Positions 8,114 to 17,604 are shown, counted from the stretch's first letter. The stretch is DNA of 64,000 nt from Comamonadaceae bacterium (GCA_003599455.1 QZKF01000075.1:1-64000); one strand, 5' to 3'. Notes: generated by a model not told the origin, from the letters alone. Numbers and translations are program-made.

Positions 8114-8916
8114 GAGGAAGCGCCGCCCGTGGCGGGCTCGGCGGGCAATGGAGCCGACAGGCTGGCCGCGGTGGGCGCCCAGTAGGCCAGGCGGTCGTGG
8201 TCGGTCAGGTCCACCTGCAACGGGGTGATGGTGGCGTAGCCCTGCACCGCGGCGTGGAAATCGGTGCCCTCGGCGTCGTCCTTGGCCTTGCCCGCGCTGC
8301 CGATCCAGTACATGGTGTCGCCGCGCGGGTTGGTCTGCGAGATCACCTGCTCGGCGGCGTGGCGCCGGCCCAGGCGCGCGACCTTGAAACCGCGGATCTC
8401 GTCCAGCGGCCGGTTGGGAATGTTCACGTTGAGCAACCAGGGCTCGCCGCGCTGCGCGGCCTCGCCCAGCGAGGGCATCAGCTGCGCCACCAGTTGCGCG
8501 GCCTTTTGCGCAGCCGCATCGAGGTGCGCCCAGCCCTTTTCGGTCTGCGAGAACGCAATCGCCGGAATGCCGAACAGGTAACCTTCCATCGCCGCGCCCA
8601 CGGTGCCGGAGTAAATGGTGTCGTCGCCCATGTTGGCGCCGTTGTTGATGCCCGAGACCACCAGATCGGGCCGGTAGCCCAGCAGGCCGGTGAGCGCGAT
8701 GTGCACGCAGTCGGCGGGCGTGCCGTTCACATAGCGGAAACCGTTGTGCGCGGTGTGCACGTACAGCGGCGAATGCAGCGACAGCGCATTGGACTTGGCG
8801 CTGTTGTTGTGCTCCGGGGCCACCACCTCCACCTCGGCCAGCCCTTTGAGGGCTTCGTACAGCGCCACGATGCCGGGCGCCTGGTGACCATCGTCGTTGG
8901 AGATCAGGATTTTCAT
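8110..8916 (-). CDS. surE: 5'/3'-nucleotidase (survival protein) SurE
   Basis: 268 residues from ATG 8916. Metal-dependent nucleotidase. The N-terminal [16 protein letters not shown] holds the metal-binding Asp pair (NDDG), with SLHSPLYV and [24 protein letters not shown] further along, all diagnostic of SurE. The C-terminal ~20 residues extend past the family core. It is the first gene of a four- or five-gene minus-strand run (surE, pcm, nlpD, exonuclease, possibly rlmD). It is divergent from the quinone oxidoreductase gene at 9043. Confidence 0.95.
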   Translation of the reverse strand: MKILISNDDGHQAPGIVALYEALKGLAEVEVVAPEHNNSAKSNALSLHSPLYVHTAHNGFRYVNGTPADCVHIALTGLLGYRPDLVVSGINNGANMGDDTIYSGTVGAAMEGYLFGIPAIAFSQTEKGWAHLDAAAQKAAQLVAQLMPSLGEAAQRGEPWLLNVNIPNRPLDEIRGFKVARLGRRHAAEQVISQTNPRGDTMYWIGSAGKAKDDAEGTDFHAAVQGYATITPLQVDLTDHDRLAYWAPTAASLSAPLPAEPATGGASS

Positions 8917-9042
8917 TGCGGCAATTTTAGGTGGATCGGGGTGGTCACGCTTGAGACACGCAGCGGGTAAGCCCGCTGCGGGACCCGCCCCACGCTGCCT
9001 ATCATCGAACGATTCCATGACAACCCGATCGAGGACACTCCC

Positions 9043-10029
9043 ATGAAAGCCTGGCTTTGCGAAAACCCCGTGGGCGTCGACGCCCTGACCTGGAAAGAAC
9101 TGCCCACGCCCGAGCCCAAGGCCGGCGAGGTGCTGATCGAGATCGAGGCGGCCAGCCTGAACTTTCCCGACCTGCTGATCGTGCAGAACAAGTACCAGAT
9201 GAAGCCCGCCCTGCCCTTCGTGCCCGGCTCCGAATACGCCGGTGTGGTGCGTGCGGTCGGTGAAGGCGTGAAACACCTGCAGGTGGGCCAGAGCGTGGCC
9301 TGCCTGAGCGGCACCGGCGGCTTCGGCACCCACACCATCGCTCCGGCCGCGCTGTGCATGCCGTTGCCCCCCGGCTTCCCCGCGGTGGACGCCGCCGCCT
9401 TCATCATGATCTACGCCACCTCGTGGCACGCCCTCATGGACCGCGCCGCGCTCAAGGCCGGCGAGACCGTGCTGGTGCTGGGCGCGGCCGGCGGCGTGGG
9501 CACGGCGGCGATCCAGATCGCCAAGGCCGCCGGCGCGCGCGTGATCGCCGCCGCGTCGAGCGACGAAAAATGCGAGCTGTGCAAACAGCTCGGTGCCGAC
9601 GCCACCATCAACTACAGCGTGCACACACCGAAAGAGGGTTTGCGCGATGCCATCAAGCAGCTCACCGACGGCAAGGGCCCGGACGTGATCTACGACCCGG
9701 TGGGCGGTGACTTCGCCGAACCCGCTTTCCGGTCCATCGCCTGGCGCGGGCGTTACCTGGTCGTGGGCTTCGCCAGCGGTCCCATCCCCGCGCTGCCGCT
9801 GAACCTCACCCTGCTCAAGGGCGCGAGCATCGTGGGCGTGTTCTGGGGCGACTTCGCGCGCCGCGAACCCAAGGCCAACGCCGAGATGATGCAGGCCCTG
9901 GCCGTGATGTACGCCAAGGGTCAGGTCAAGCCGGTGATCGACCAGACCCTGCCCATGAGCGAGCTGCACAAGGCCTACGCCATCATGGGATCGCGCTCGG
10001 TCAAGGGCAAACTCGTGCTGGTCAACTGA
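9043..10029 (+). CDS. Zinc-independent NADPH:quinone oxidoreductase (MDR family)
   Basis: 328 residues. Medium-chain dehydrogenase/reductase with GroES-like N-domain ([19 protein letters not shown]) and Rossmann domain ([28 protein letters not shown]). No structural-zinc cysteine cluster is present, so it belongs to the Qor/zinc-free subgroup that reduces quinones or alkenals with NADPH. The tail [12 protein letters not shown] is typical of this subgroup. The substrate cannot be told from sequence. It precedes the kinase gene by 26 bases and may be cotranscribed with it. Confidence 0.9.
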   Translation: MKAWLCENPVGVDALTWKELPTPEPKAGEVLIEIEAASLNFPDLLIVQNKYQMKPALPFVPGSEYAGVVRAVGEGVKHLQVGQSVACLSGTGGFGTHTIAPAALCMPLPPGFPAVDAAAFIMIYATSWHALMDRAALKAGETVLVLGAAGGVGTAAIQIAKAAGARVIAAASSDEKCELCKQLGADATINYSVHTPKEGLRDAIKQLTDGKGPDVIYDPVGGDFAEPAFRSIAWRGRYLVVGFASGPIPALPLNLTLLKGASIVGVFWGDFARREPKANAEMMQALAVMYAKGQVKPVIDQTLPMSELHKAYAIMGSRSVKGKLVLVN

Positions 10030-10055
10030 CGCCTCCCGACATCCACCGTCTCGAT

Positions 10056-12479
10056 GTGAACGCAAGCCCTCCCCCCGGCGCCGCCGGCCGTCCCGCACAC
10101 CCCAGGTACCTGGGCCGGTACGAACTGCGCCAGGTGCTGGGCAAGGGGGCGCACGCCACGGTCTGGCTCGCGCACGACCCCCGGTTCAACCGCCCGGTGG
10201 CCATCAAGGCGCTGGCGCCTGTGCCGCCGGGCCGTGGCGCGGCGTTGGAAACCTGGCTGCGCGAAGCGCGACACGTGGGGCGCCTCTCGCACCCCCACAT
10301 CGCCACGCTGTTCGAAGCCGACGTGATCGACGGCCAGCCCGCGCTGGTGTTCGAGTACGTGGCGGGCCAGACCCTGGCCGGGCACCTGCAGGACAACGGC
10401 GCCCTGCGCGCCGCGGACGCGGTGAACCTGATGATCCCCGTGCTCGAGGCGCTGCAGGTGGCACACACGGCCGGGGTGGTGCACCGCGATCTCAAGCCCT
10501 CGAACATCCTGCTCGACCGCAGCCTGCGCCCCAAGCTCACCGACTTCGGCATCGCCGCGCGCATGGCTGCGACCCACGGTGACGCGGACACCGTTCAGGG
10601 CACACCGGGCTACCTCTCGCCCGAGGCCGCCGCGGGACAAGGCGCCACACCCGCGAGCGACGTGTTCTGCGCCGCGCTGGTGCTCGCCGGGATGCTGTTC
10701 GGCAAGCCCCTGGTCGATGGCCGCGACATCCAGCGCGCGATCCAGCGCGTCGCGCGCGAAGACCTCGACCTGCCCCAGGACAGCGTGTACGAGGTGGACG
10801 ACGCGCTGCGCAGCCTGCTCATGCGCGGCCTCGCGCGCGACGCGGGACAGCGCATCGGCAGCGCGCAGGCCTTCGCGCAGGCGCTGCGCGACTGGCAGGG
10901 CCAGCAGCAGCTGGAGAACGCCAGCACACCGGCGCCGCAAGGCAGCCACGCCACGCTGGGTTTCCTGCTGCGGCGCATGCGCCACAAGAGCGATTTCCCG
11001 GCCATGTCCGAGTCCATCGGCCGCGTGCAGAGCATGGCCTCGTCGGAAAACGAAAGCCTGAACTCGCTGACCAGCGAGATCCTGAAGGACGTGGCGCTGA
11101 CCAACAAGCTGCTGCGCCTGGTCAACACGGCGCAGTTCGCGCACGCCGGCGGCGGCAGCATCAGCACGGTCTCGCGGGCGGTCAGCCTGATCGGCTTTGT
11201 CGGCATCCGCAACATCGCCATGAGCCTGGTGCTGCTCGAGCACATGCAGAACAAGGCGCACGCCAACCTGCTCAAGGCCGAGTTCCTGCGCGCGCTGCTG
11301 GCCGGCTCGCTCGCCAGCGACCTGTGCGCCGTCTCGCGCGAAGGCGAAGAGGTGTTCATCGGCTCGCTGTTCCAGAACCTGGGTCGCCTGCTCACCGAGT
11401 TCTACTTTCCCGAAGAGGCCCAGCAGATGCGCCAGGCGGTCGCCGCCGGCAAGACCGAGGATGTCGCAGCCCTGGGCGTGCTCGGCATGACCTGCGAGGA
11501 CCTGGGCCTGGGCGTGGCGCGCGTGTGGGACCTGCCCGCCAGCATCCAGCGGCTCATGAGCAAGCCCGTGGGCAACCCGCCCGCGCGCATGCCCGCGGAC
11601 ACCGACGAGCGGCTGCGCTGGCTGTGCCTGGCGTCCAACGAAATGGCCGACGCCTTCCTGCACAAGGAGGGCGATGCGCTGGCGCGGGAACTGGCCCGCC
11701 TGTCCACCCGCTACGCCAGCGGCCTGGGGCTGGAGGGCAGACACATCCAGACCGTGGCCCTGGCCGCGCGCGAGAAACTGGCCCAGACCGCCGAGGCCCT
11801 GGGTGTGCAGGTCGCATCCGGTTCGCCCGCGGCCAGGCTGCTGCGGCCCGCGCCCTTGAAGCCGGTGCCGGAAGACTCCCTGCAGCCCCTGGAGCTCACG
11901 GCCCAGACGCCCGCCGACGCGCCGGCGGCCACCAGCGCCGAGGCCGCCGCGGTGCCGCGCGGGGTCTCGGCCGAGCTGCTGGCCACCGGCATCCAGGACA
12001 TCACCAATGCGATGGTGGAAGACTTCGAACTCAACGACGTGCTGCGCATGGTGCTGGAGACCATGTACCGCGCCCTGGGCTTTCGCCGCGTGCTGTTCTG
12101 CCTGCGCGACGCCGCCACGCAAAGCCTCACCGGCCGTTTCGGCCTGGGCGAAGACGCCGCGTCCGTCGCCAGGCTGTTTCGCGTGCCGCTCAAGGACCCG
12201 CAGGACCTCTTCGGCATGGTGTGCAACAAGGGCGTGGACACCCTGATCCGCGATGCGGCCGTGCCCACCGTCGCGAACAAGCTGCCGGCCTGGTACCGCG
12301 GCCAGATCAACGCGCCCGCCTTCCTGCTGCTGCCGCTGCAGATCAAGGGCACGCCGTTCGGCCTGATCTACGCCGACCAGGCCAGCGCGTCGGACATCGC
12401 GCTCGACGAGAAGGAACTCGCCCTGCTCAAGACGCTGCGCAACCAGGCGGTGATGGCGTTTCGCCAGTCGCGGCCCTGA
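10056..12479 (+). CDS. Ser/Thr protein kinase - HDOD - GAF signalling protein
   Basis: 807 residues from a GTG start; no clear Shine-Dalgarno is visible. Residues ~18-285 are a Hanks-type kinase with all key elements: glycine loop [13 protein letters not shown], Lys51 in PVAIKAL, catalytic [13 protein letters not shown] (143-153), DFG at 163-165 and GTPGYLSPE at 182-190. Residues ~305-510 are an HDOD domain ([39 protein letters not shown]), which in other proteins mediates signalling without HD hydrolase activity. Residues ~640-805 are a GAF-like sensor. No membrane span is seen, so it is a soluble kinase. A Tyr/Ser phosphatase gene follows 35 bases later. Confidence 0.9.
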   Translation: MNASPPPGAAGRPAHPRYLGRYELRQVLGKGAHATVWLAHDPRFNRPVAIKALAPVPPGRGAALETWLREARHVGRLSHPHIATLFEADVIDGQPALVFEYVAGQTLAGHLQDNGALRAADAVNLMIPVLEALQVAHTAGVVHRDLKPSNILLDRSLRPKLTDFGIAARMAATHGDADTVQGTPGYLSPEAAAGQGATPASDVFCAALVLAGMLFGKPLVDGRDIQRAIQRVAREDLDLPQDSVYEVDDALRSLLMRGLARDAGQRIGSAQAFAQALRDWQGQQQLENASTPAPQGSHATLGFLLRRMRHKSDFPAMSESIGRVQSMASSENESLNSLTSEILKDVALTNKLLRLVNTAQFAHAGGGSISTVSRAVSLIGFVGIRNIAMSLVLLEHMQNKAHANLLKAEFLRALLAGSLASDLCAVSREGEEVFIGSLFQNLGRLLTEFYFPEEAQQMRQAVAAGKTEDVAALGVLGMTCEDLGLGVARVWDLPASIQRLMSKPVGNPPARMPADTDERLRWLCLASNEMADAFLHKEGDALARELARLSTRYASGLGLEGRHIQTVALAAREKLAQTAEALGVQVASGSPAARLLRPAPLKPVPEDSLQPLELTAQTPADAPAATSAEAAAVPRGVSAELLATGIQDITNAMVEDFELNDVLRMVLETMYRALGFRRVLFCLRDAATQSLTGRFGLGEDAASVARLFRVPLKDPQDLFGMVCNKGVDTLIRDAAVPTVANKLPAWYRGQINAPAFLLLPLQIKGTPFGLIYADQASASDIALDEKELALLKTLRNQAVMAFRQSRP

Positions 12480-12514
12480 GGCGTGAGACGGGGCAGCGCG
12501 CGACAATCGCAGCC

Positions 12515-13273
12515 ATGACGACACCCCCCCGGACATCACACGACACGCCGCGCCTGCTGCAAGGCGCCACCAACTTCCGCGACCTGGGCGGCCACGTGGG
12601 GCAGGACGGGCGGCGCGTGCGCCACCACCGGGTCTACCGGTCCGACCACCTCGCGGGCCTCACGCCCGAGGACCAGCGCACCCTGCAGGGCCTGGGCCTC
12701 ACGCACCGCATCGACTTTCGCGGCGCGCACGAGCGCGCAACCCTGCCCTCCGAGCTGCCGGGCGTCACCGCGCTGGCGCTGTCCATCGAGCCGACCGTGG
12801 TGCAGCGCGTGCAGGCCCTGATCGCCGCCGGCCAGGTGCCCACCGAGGCCGAGACGGTGGAGCTGATGTGCCAGACCTACCGCGCCTTCGCCAGCGCCGG
12901 CGCGCCGGTCTACGCGCGCTTCTTCCGGCACGTGCTCGAGCAGCCCACGCCGCTGGTATTCCACTGCACCGCCGGCAAGGACCGCACCGGTTTCGCGGCC
13001 GCGCTGCTGCTGGGCGCGCTGGGCGTGGCGCACGACGACATCGTGCACGACTACCTGCTCACCAACCGCCTGTATGTGCGCAGCACGCTGGTCGAAGCCC
13101 ACGGCCCGGCGCATGTGATGGACGTGCTCTGGAGCGTGCAGCCGGCCTTCCTCGAGGCGGCCTTCGCCACCATCGAGCAGGAGTTCGGTGGTCTGCAGTC
13201 TTACCTCGCAGGCCCCATGGGCCTGGGCCCCCGCGAGCGTGACCGCCTGCGCGCGTCCCTGCTGGAGCCCTGA
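12515..13273 (+). CDS. Tyrosine/serine protein phosphatase (Y_phosphatase3 type)
   Basis: 252 residues. Contains the P-loop phosphatase motif HCTAGKDRTG (C-x5-R) and the N-terminal NFRDLGGH block that typifies the PF13350 family, to which Mycobacterium PtpB also belongs. The position 35 bases downstream of the kinase-HDOD-GAF gene suggests that it removes phosphate added by that kinase; this is inference from adjacency. It is convergent with the shikimate-dehydrogenase-like gene. Confidence 0.9.
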   Translation: MTTPPRTSHDTPRLLQGATNFRDLGGHVGQDGRRVRHHRVYRSDHLAGLTPEDQRTLQGLGLTHRIDFRGAHERATLPSELPGVTALALSIEPTVVQRVQALIAAGQVPTEAETVELMCQTYRAFASAGAPVYARFFRHVLEQPTPLVFHCTAGKDRTGFAAALLLGALGVAHDDIVHDYLLTNRLYVRSTLVEAHGPAHVMDVLWSVQPAFLEAAFATIEQEFGGLQSYLAGPMGLGPRERDRLRASLLEP

Positions 13274-13291
13274 GCCCCCACGCAGGCCCGG

Positions 13292-14176
13292 TCAGCGCCC
13301 GGGCGGCCTGGCCTCGCCGAGCGCGAACGCACCCGCGCGCAGCACCTCGGGCGTGGTGCCGGGCAGGCCGAAGAACTCCAGGTAGGCGGGAATCTGCTCG
13401 AACAGCATGTCCGCGCCAACCTGGATGCGGCAGCCGCGCGCCAGCGCCGCCTCCAGGAAAGGCGTGATGGACGCCTTCATGACCACCTCTCCCACGAAGG
13501 TGTCGCGCGAGAGCAGCGACACGTCCAGCGGCAGCGGGTCGCCCTCGTTCATGCCCAGGGGCGTGGCGTTGACCACCAGCTCGCAGCCGCGCGGATCGCG
13601 GTCGCCGGTGACGACCTCGACATCGGGGTGGTGCAGGCCGAGCCGCGCGCGCAGTTGCTCGGCCATGGCGGGGTTTGCATCGACCAGGCGCAGCGCACGC
13701 ACGCCGGCGCCCGCCAGCGAGGCGGCGATGGCGCAGCCCACGCCGCCCGAGCCGATGACCAGCGCCGTGATGCCGCGCAGGACCAGCCCCTTGCGCTGCA
13801 CGCCGCGCACGAAGCCGGCGCCATCGAACTGGTCGCCCACGAGCCGCCCCAGTGCGTCGCGCCGCACCGCGTTGCAGGCCCCGGCCACGAGCACCACGGG
13901 CGAGGCCACGTCGAGCAAGGCCACGGTGTTGACCTTGTGCGGCATGGTGATGAGGGCGCCGCGCACGTTCTCCAGCGCGAACAGCGCGCGCAGGAAGCTG
14001 GGGAAGTGCTCCGCGCGGCAGGCCATGGGCACCACCACGGCGTTGATGCCCATGGACTGGAAATAGGGGTTGTAGATCAGCGGCGCCTTGAAGGCGTGCG
14101 TGGGATGGCCGATGTGCGCGATCAGCTCGGTGTCGCCGTCGATGCGCAGCGGTGGCGGTGGCACGGCGGTGCTCAT
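13292..14176 (-). CDS. Shikimate/quinate dehydrogenase-family oxidoreductase, altered substrate site
   Basis: 294 residues. Overall AroE fold: N-domain with ALITMPHKVNTV, where Lys81 matches the catalytic Lys of NxTxPHK, Asp118 in QFDGAGF matching the catalytic Asp of NTDG, and a Rossmann domain with ALVIGSGGVGCAIAASLAGAG. The substrate loop is unusual. AroE enzymes have GNPIAHSLSPLIHN with two Ser that hold the shikimate carboxylate; here the aligned 23-36 reads GHPTHAFKAPLIYN, so both Ser are replaced, and NTDG has become QFDG. It is the last gene of the aroQ-dctPQM run, 8 bases after dctM. It is probably catabolic and probably not a true shikimate dehydrogenase; the biosynthetic aroE should lie elsewhere. 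Confidence 0.8.
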   Translation of the reverse strand: MSTAVPPPPLRIDGDTELIAHIGHPTHAFKAPLIYNPYFQSMGINAVVVPMACRAEHFPSFLRALFALENVRGALITMPHKVNTVALLDVASPVVLVAGACNAVRRDALGRLVGDQFDGAGFVRGVQRKGLVLRGITALVIGSGGVGCAIAASLAGAGVRALRLVDANPAMAEQLRARLGLHHPDVEVVTGDRDPRGCELVVNATPLGMNEGDPLPLDVSLLSRDTFVGEVVMKASITPFLEAALARGCRIQVGADMLFEQIPAYLEFFGLPGTTPEVLRAGAFALGEARPPGR

Positions 14177-14184
14177 GCCGGCGC

Positions 14185-15486
14185 TCACCCCGTGTAGCCC
14201 GCCAGCCGGGGCAGGAACAGCACCATGTCGGGCCACAGCGTGACGAGGGCGAGCGCGCCAATCATGACCACGAGGAAGGGCACCATCTCGCGCACCAGCT
14301 CCATGAGCGAGATTTCGGCGATGCGGGTCATCATGAACAGCAGCAGACCGTACGGCGGTGTCACCAGGCCGATCATGATGTTGAGCACGGCCACCACGCC
14401 GAAATGCACCGGGTCGACACCGAGCGCCACCGCGGTGGGCAGCAGCACCGGCAGGATCACCAGGATGATGGTCGAGCCTTCCAGGAAACAACCCAGCAGC
14501 AGCAGGATCAGATTGACCAGCAGCAGGAAACCCAGCGGCGACAGGTCGAAGCTGCGCAGGATGCCGCTCAGGCTGGCCGGGATGTTCTCGACCGTGATGA
14601 CGTAGTTGAACACCAGCGCGCCGGCGATCAGCATGCCGATGGAGATGCTGATGCGCGCGCTGCTCATGAGCGCGTCGTACAGGTCGCCCCAGCCGATGCT
14701 GCGGTACAGCACCACCGAGACCAGCAGCGCATAGGCCGCCGCGAGGCCGGCGGCCTCGGTCGGGGTGGTCACGCCGGTGTAGAGGCAACCCAGCAGCACG
14801 ACCGGCAGCATCAGCGCCGGAAAGGCCTCGCGCGTGATGCGCGGCAGTTCGCGCAAGGGCACCCGGGGTTCGACCGGGAAGTTGCGTCTCCTGGCCAGGT
14901 GGTGGACCAGACCCATCTGCACCGCGCCGAGCAGCAAGCCCGGCAGCACGCCCGCGATGAAGAGGAAGCCGATGGACGTGCCCGACACCAGGGCGTAGAG
15001 CACCATGGGTATCGACGGCGGCAGGATGGGGCCGATGACCGACGAGGCGGCGGTGAGCGCGGCGGCGAAGCCCTTGGTGTACTTGCCGTCCCGGGTCATC
15101 ATGACCTGCATCAGCTTGCCCGAGCCGGCCGCATCGGCCAGGGCCGAGCCGGACATGCTGGCGAACACGACGCTCTGCAGCACGTTGACCTGGGCCAGGC
15201 CACCGGGGAAGTGGCCGACCAGGGCGTTGCAGAAGCGCATGAGGCGGTCGAGCACGCTGCCGGAACTCATGATGGTGGCGGCCAGGATGAACAACGGGAT
15301 CGCCAGCAGCAGGAAGCTGGAGTAGGTGCCGTTGAGCAGTTGCTCGGCCACGGTGCCCATGTCCATGCCCTTGAGGTACAGGTACAGCACGGAGCCGCCG
15401 ATCATGGCCTGACCGACCGGAACGCCGAGCAGGCTGAGCGCGAGGATGGCCCCGAGGGCCAGCGAAAAGGGGCTGGTGAAGTTCAC
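14185..15486 (-). CDS. dctM: TRAP transporter large permease, DctM family
   Basis: 433 residues with about 12 hydrophobic segments, the length and pattern of TRAP large subunits. Recognisable blocks are LALGAILALSLLGVPVGQAMIG, the GSALADAAGSGKLMQVMMT loop, the LGVDPVHFGVVAVLNIMIGLVTPPYGLLLF block and the C-terminal LWPDMVLFLPRL. The protein carries out sodium-driven uptake of an organic acid delivered by the periplasmic binding protein. Its start overlaps the dctQ stop by 4 bases. Confidence 0.95.
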   Translation of the reverse strand: MNFTSPFSLALGAILALSLLGVPVGQAMIGGSVLYLYLKGMDMGTVAEQLLNGTYSSFLLLAIPLFILAATIMSSGSVLDRLMRFCNALVGHFPGGLAQVNVLQSVVFASMSGSALADAAGSGKLMQVMMTRDGKYTKGFAAALTAASSVIGPILPPSIPMVLYALVSGTSIGFLFIAGVLPGLLLGAVQMGLVHHLARRRNFPVEPRVPLRELPRITREAFPALMLPVVLLGCLYTGVTTPTEAAGLAAAYALLVSVVLYRSIGWGDLYDALMSSARISISIGMLIAGALVFNYVITVENIPASLSGILRSFDLSPLGFLLLVNLILLLLGCFLEGSTIILVILPVLLPTAVALGVDPVHFGVVAVLNIMIGLVTPPYGLLLFMMTRIAEISLMELVREMVPFLVVMIGALALVTLWPDMVLFLPRLAGYTG

Positions 15487-15986
15487 AGGGCGGAGCTCAC
15501 TTGGTCGGGAGGCGCGACGGCGGGATCCTTGCCGCGCAGCAGCTGGACGAGGTTCCAGAGGTTGCGCCCGATCACCGCCACCGAGAAGACGAGGTAGATC
15601 GAGAACAGCACGTCGAACCGGGTATTCAGGTACGAGCTCTTCTCGACCTTCATGAAGCTCACGTAGTCGTAGGCCGCCGGCAGCTGCATGGAGAACAGCA
15701 CCACCACACCGATGGCGCCGACGATGCCCATGGCGATGCGGGCACGCCGCCCGACGTGGGCCGTGAGGAAATCGATGCGGATTTCCTCATGGTCTTTCAG
15801 CACGAAGGCCGCGCCCCACAGCACCAGCCAGAGCCAGGCCAGCAGCGAGACTTCGGTGGTCCAGCCGACCGGCCAGTTGAACAGGTAGCGCAGCGCGATC
15901 TGGATGATGAAGGCCACGAAGATGATGGCCAGCAAAGCAGCGGCCACGCCTTCGGCAAAACGGGAAAGCGCAGGCATCAGTTTCAT
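15483..15986 (-). CDS. dctQ: TRAP transporter small permease, DctQ family
   Basis: 167 residues with four hydrophobic segments. The family block VGWTTEVSLLAWLWLVLWGAA, followed by FVLKDHEEIRIDFL, is the DctQ signature (E/W-rich second helix, then H.E+I+.D). It works with DctM. It lies 123 bases downstream of dctP, the gap holding a hairpin repeat. Confidence 0.94.
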   Translation of the reverse strand: MKLMPALSRFAEGVAAALLAIIFVAFIIQIALRYLFNWPVGWTTEVSLLAWLWLVLWGAAFVLKDHEEIRIDFLTAHVGRRARIAMGIVGAIGVVVLFSMQLPAAYDYVSFMKVEKSSYLNTRFDVLFSIYLVFSVAVIGRNLWNLVQLLRGKDPAVAPPDQVSSAL

Positions 15987-16019
15987 TGCTCAAGGTCCAC
16001 ACAAGGTCGCGCGAGGGGG

Positions 16020-16085
16020 TTCCATCCAGAAGTGCCGCGGAACCGGCTTCGCCGGGCCGCAGGCACTGCCCCCTTGAGGGGGTCG
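16020..16085 (-). repeat. Interspersed hairpin repeat, copy A (between dctP and dctQ)
   Basis: Read on the minus strand, this ~66-base unit begins with CCCCCTCAAGGGGG, continues TGCCTGCGGCC, then a CCGGC/GCCGG-type stem and TTCCGCGGCA, and ends CTGGATGGAA. It matches 56529-56595 almost base for base. It begins about 24 bases after the dctP stop, in the same orientation relative to dctP as copy B has to the Fe-binding protein gene. It can fold into consecutive hairpins. Confidence 0.85.
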
Positions 16086-16109
16086 CGCGAAGCGCGGCGG
16101 GGGTGTTTC

Positions 16110-17099
16110 CTATTTCATCGCGTTGATCTTGTCGAGCATGCCCGCTGGCCACTGCTTCGCCTCGTCGGACGCGAGGTAGACCTTCTGGGCGTGCTCGCGG
16201 AAGGCCGCGATGTTGGGTGCGTACACCTCCAGGCCCTGGCTCCTGAAGCCGTCGGCCAGCTCCTTCTCGCGCTTGAGGTGCTCGGCCGTGCTCCAGGCGA
16301 TGGCCTTGTCGGCGGCGGCCTGGAAGGCCTGCTGTCTGGCCGGCGACATGCCCTGCCAGACCTTCATGTTGACGGTGAGCAGGTCGTAGCCGACCAGGTG
16401 CGAAGTCAGCACGATCTGCGACATCACCTCGTAGAACTTCATGTTCTGCACGTTGGGCAGCGGGTTGTCCTGACCGTCGATGGCGCCGGTCTGCAGGCCG
16501 GTGTAGGTCTCGGCGTAGGCCATGGGCGTGGGGTTGGCGCCGATGGACCGGCCCAGCAACTGCCAGCTGTCGCCCGGCGGCATGCGCAGCTTCACGCCGG
16601 CCAGGTCGGCCGGCACGTTGATCTTCTTTTTCGACTTGAGGCCGACCTGCCGGGTGCCGAAGAAGGTCGGGCCGAGGATCTTCACCTTGAGCTGGTCCTC
16701 GACCATCTTCTTCATCTGCACGCCCATGTCGCTGGCGAAGAAGTTCGTCAGGTGGTTGGCGTCGCGGAACAGGTAGGCGGAGGTGAGCAGCGACCAGGCC
16801 GGGATCTGCTTGGAGATGTCCTGCGGCCCGATGTTGCCCATCTCCAGGTTGTCGCGCTGCAGCGCCACCAGCTCGGTGCCCTGGCGGAACAGCGTGGAGT
16901 TGAGGAACACCTCGAGCTTGAAATCGGCCTCGATGTCCTTGGCGAACATCTTCATCATGTCGGCGCGGATGTCCTTGTCCGAGAACACGGCGGCAAAACG
17001 CAGCGTGGGCTGGGCCTGCGCCCAGGTCGGCATGACGGAGGCGGCGGCGAGCGCGGCGCCGGCCTGCAGGGCGCAACGGCGGTTGAAGGGGGTGTTCAT
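16110..17099 (-). CDS. dctP: TRAP transporter periplasmic binding protein, DctP family
   Basis: 329 residues. A signal peptide with Arg-Arg (NRRCALQAGAALAAASVMPTWAQA, described by position 6-29) could be Tat or Sec. The mature protein has FSDKDIRADMMKMFAKDIE and the DctP block YAETYTGLQTGAIDGQDNP, in which AETYTALQTGAIDG is the family hallmark, with a basic residue in KLRMPPGDSW able to hold a carboxylate ligand. The ligand is unknown; neighbours suggest a cyclohexane carboxylate related to quinate or shikimate. AAGGAGA precedes the start by about 8 bases. Confidence 0.93.
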   Translation of the reverse strand: MNTPFNRRCALQAGAALAAASVMPTWAQAQPTLRFAAVFSDKDIRADMMKMFAKDIEADFKLEVFLNSTLFRQGTELVALQRDNLEMGNIGPQDISKQIPAWSLLTSAYLFRDANHLTNFFASDMGVQMKKMVEDQLKVKILGPTFFGTRQVGLKSKKKINVPADLAGVKLRMPPGDSWQLLGRSIGANPTPMAYAETYTGLQTGAIDGQDNPLPNVQNMKFYEVMSQIVLTSHLVGYDLLTVNMKVWQGMSPARQQAFQAAADKAIAWSTAEHLKREKELADGFRSQGLEVYAPNIAAFREHAQKVYLASDEAKQWPAGMLDKINAMK

Positions 17100-17131
17100 G
17101 CGAGTGTCTCCTTTGTGGTTTGGGGTGAAGG

Positions 17132-17581
17132 TCAGGCGGCGGCGATGGCCAGGCGCTGCGCCACCGCGCGGATCGCCAGCTCGTAGCCAAAGGCGCCGAA
17201 GCCGCAGATAACGCCGGTGGCCGCAAGCGAGATCAGCGACTGCTGGTAGAGCGGATCGCGGCGGTGGATGTTGGTGATGTGCACTTCCGCAATCGGCTGG
17301 TCCAGGGTCTTGAGCGCGTCGAGCAGCGGGATGGAGCGGAACGACAGGCCGGCCGGGTTGACCACGACCGCCGCCGCCTTCTCCCGCGCCTCCTGCACCC
17401 AGTCCACCAGCACGCCCTCGTGGTTGGACTGGCGGAATTCGCAGCGCAGGCCCAGCTCGGCACACACGCGCCGGCACAGCTGCTCGACCTCGGCCAGCGT
17501 GGTGCTGCCGTACACGTGCGGCTCGCGCACCCCGAGCAGGTTCAGGTTGGGGCCGTTGAGGATGTAGACGGTGTCGTTCAT
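17132..17581 (-). CDS. Type II 3-dehydroquinate dehydratase homologue with altered substrate contacts
   Basis: 149 residues, the normal family length, so alignment to Mycobacterium tuberculosis numbering is gap-free at the motifs. Kept: Asn12 (LNGPNLNLLG), Arg19 and catalytic Tyr24 (VREPHVYG), Asn75, Asp88, catalytic His101 (EVHITN), Arg108. Changed: His81 is Phe (THTS became SFRS), Arg112 is Tyr (RRDPLYQQS), and Ser103 is Thr. Family knowledge assigns His81 and Arg112 to binding ring hydroxyls of dehydroquinate. It may therefore dehydrate a related but different substrate. First gene of the TRAP run, divergent from an IclR regulator. Standard biosynthetic aroQ normally sits beside accB/accC, which is not the case here. 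Confidence 0.85.
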   Translation of the reverse strand: MNDTVYILNGPNLNLLGVREPHVYGSTTLAEVEQLCRRVCAELGLRCEFRQSNHEGVLVDWVQEAREKAAAVVVNPAGLSFRSIPLLDALKTLDQPIAEVHITNIHRRDPLYQQSLISLAATGVICGFGAFGYELAIRAVAQRLAIAAA

Positions 17582-17604
17582 GTGCTCGCATTCTTGGGCC
17601 ATGA

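Noticed and set aside
16086..16109. Separate terminator after dctP
   Set aside because: The hairpins there belong to the repeat element and there is no T-run on the minus strand, so readthrough to dctQ is likely.
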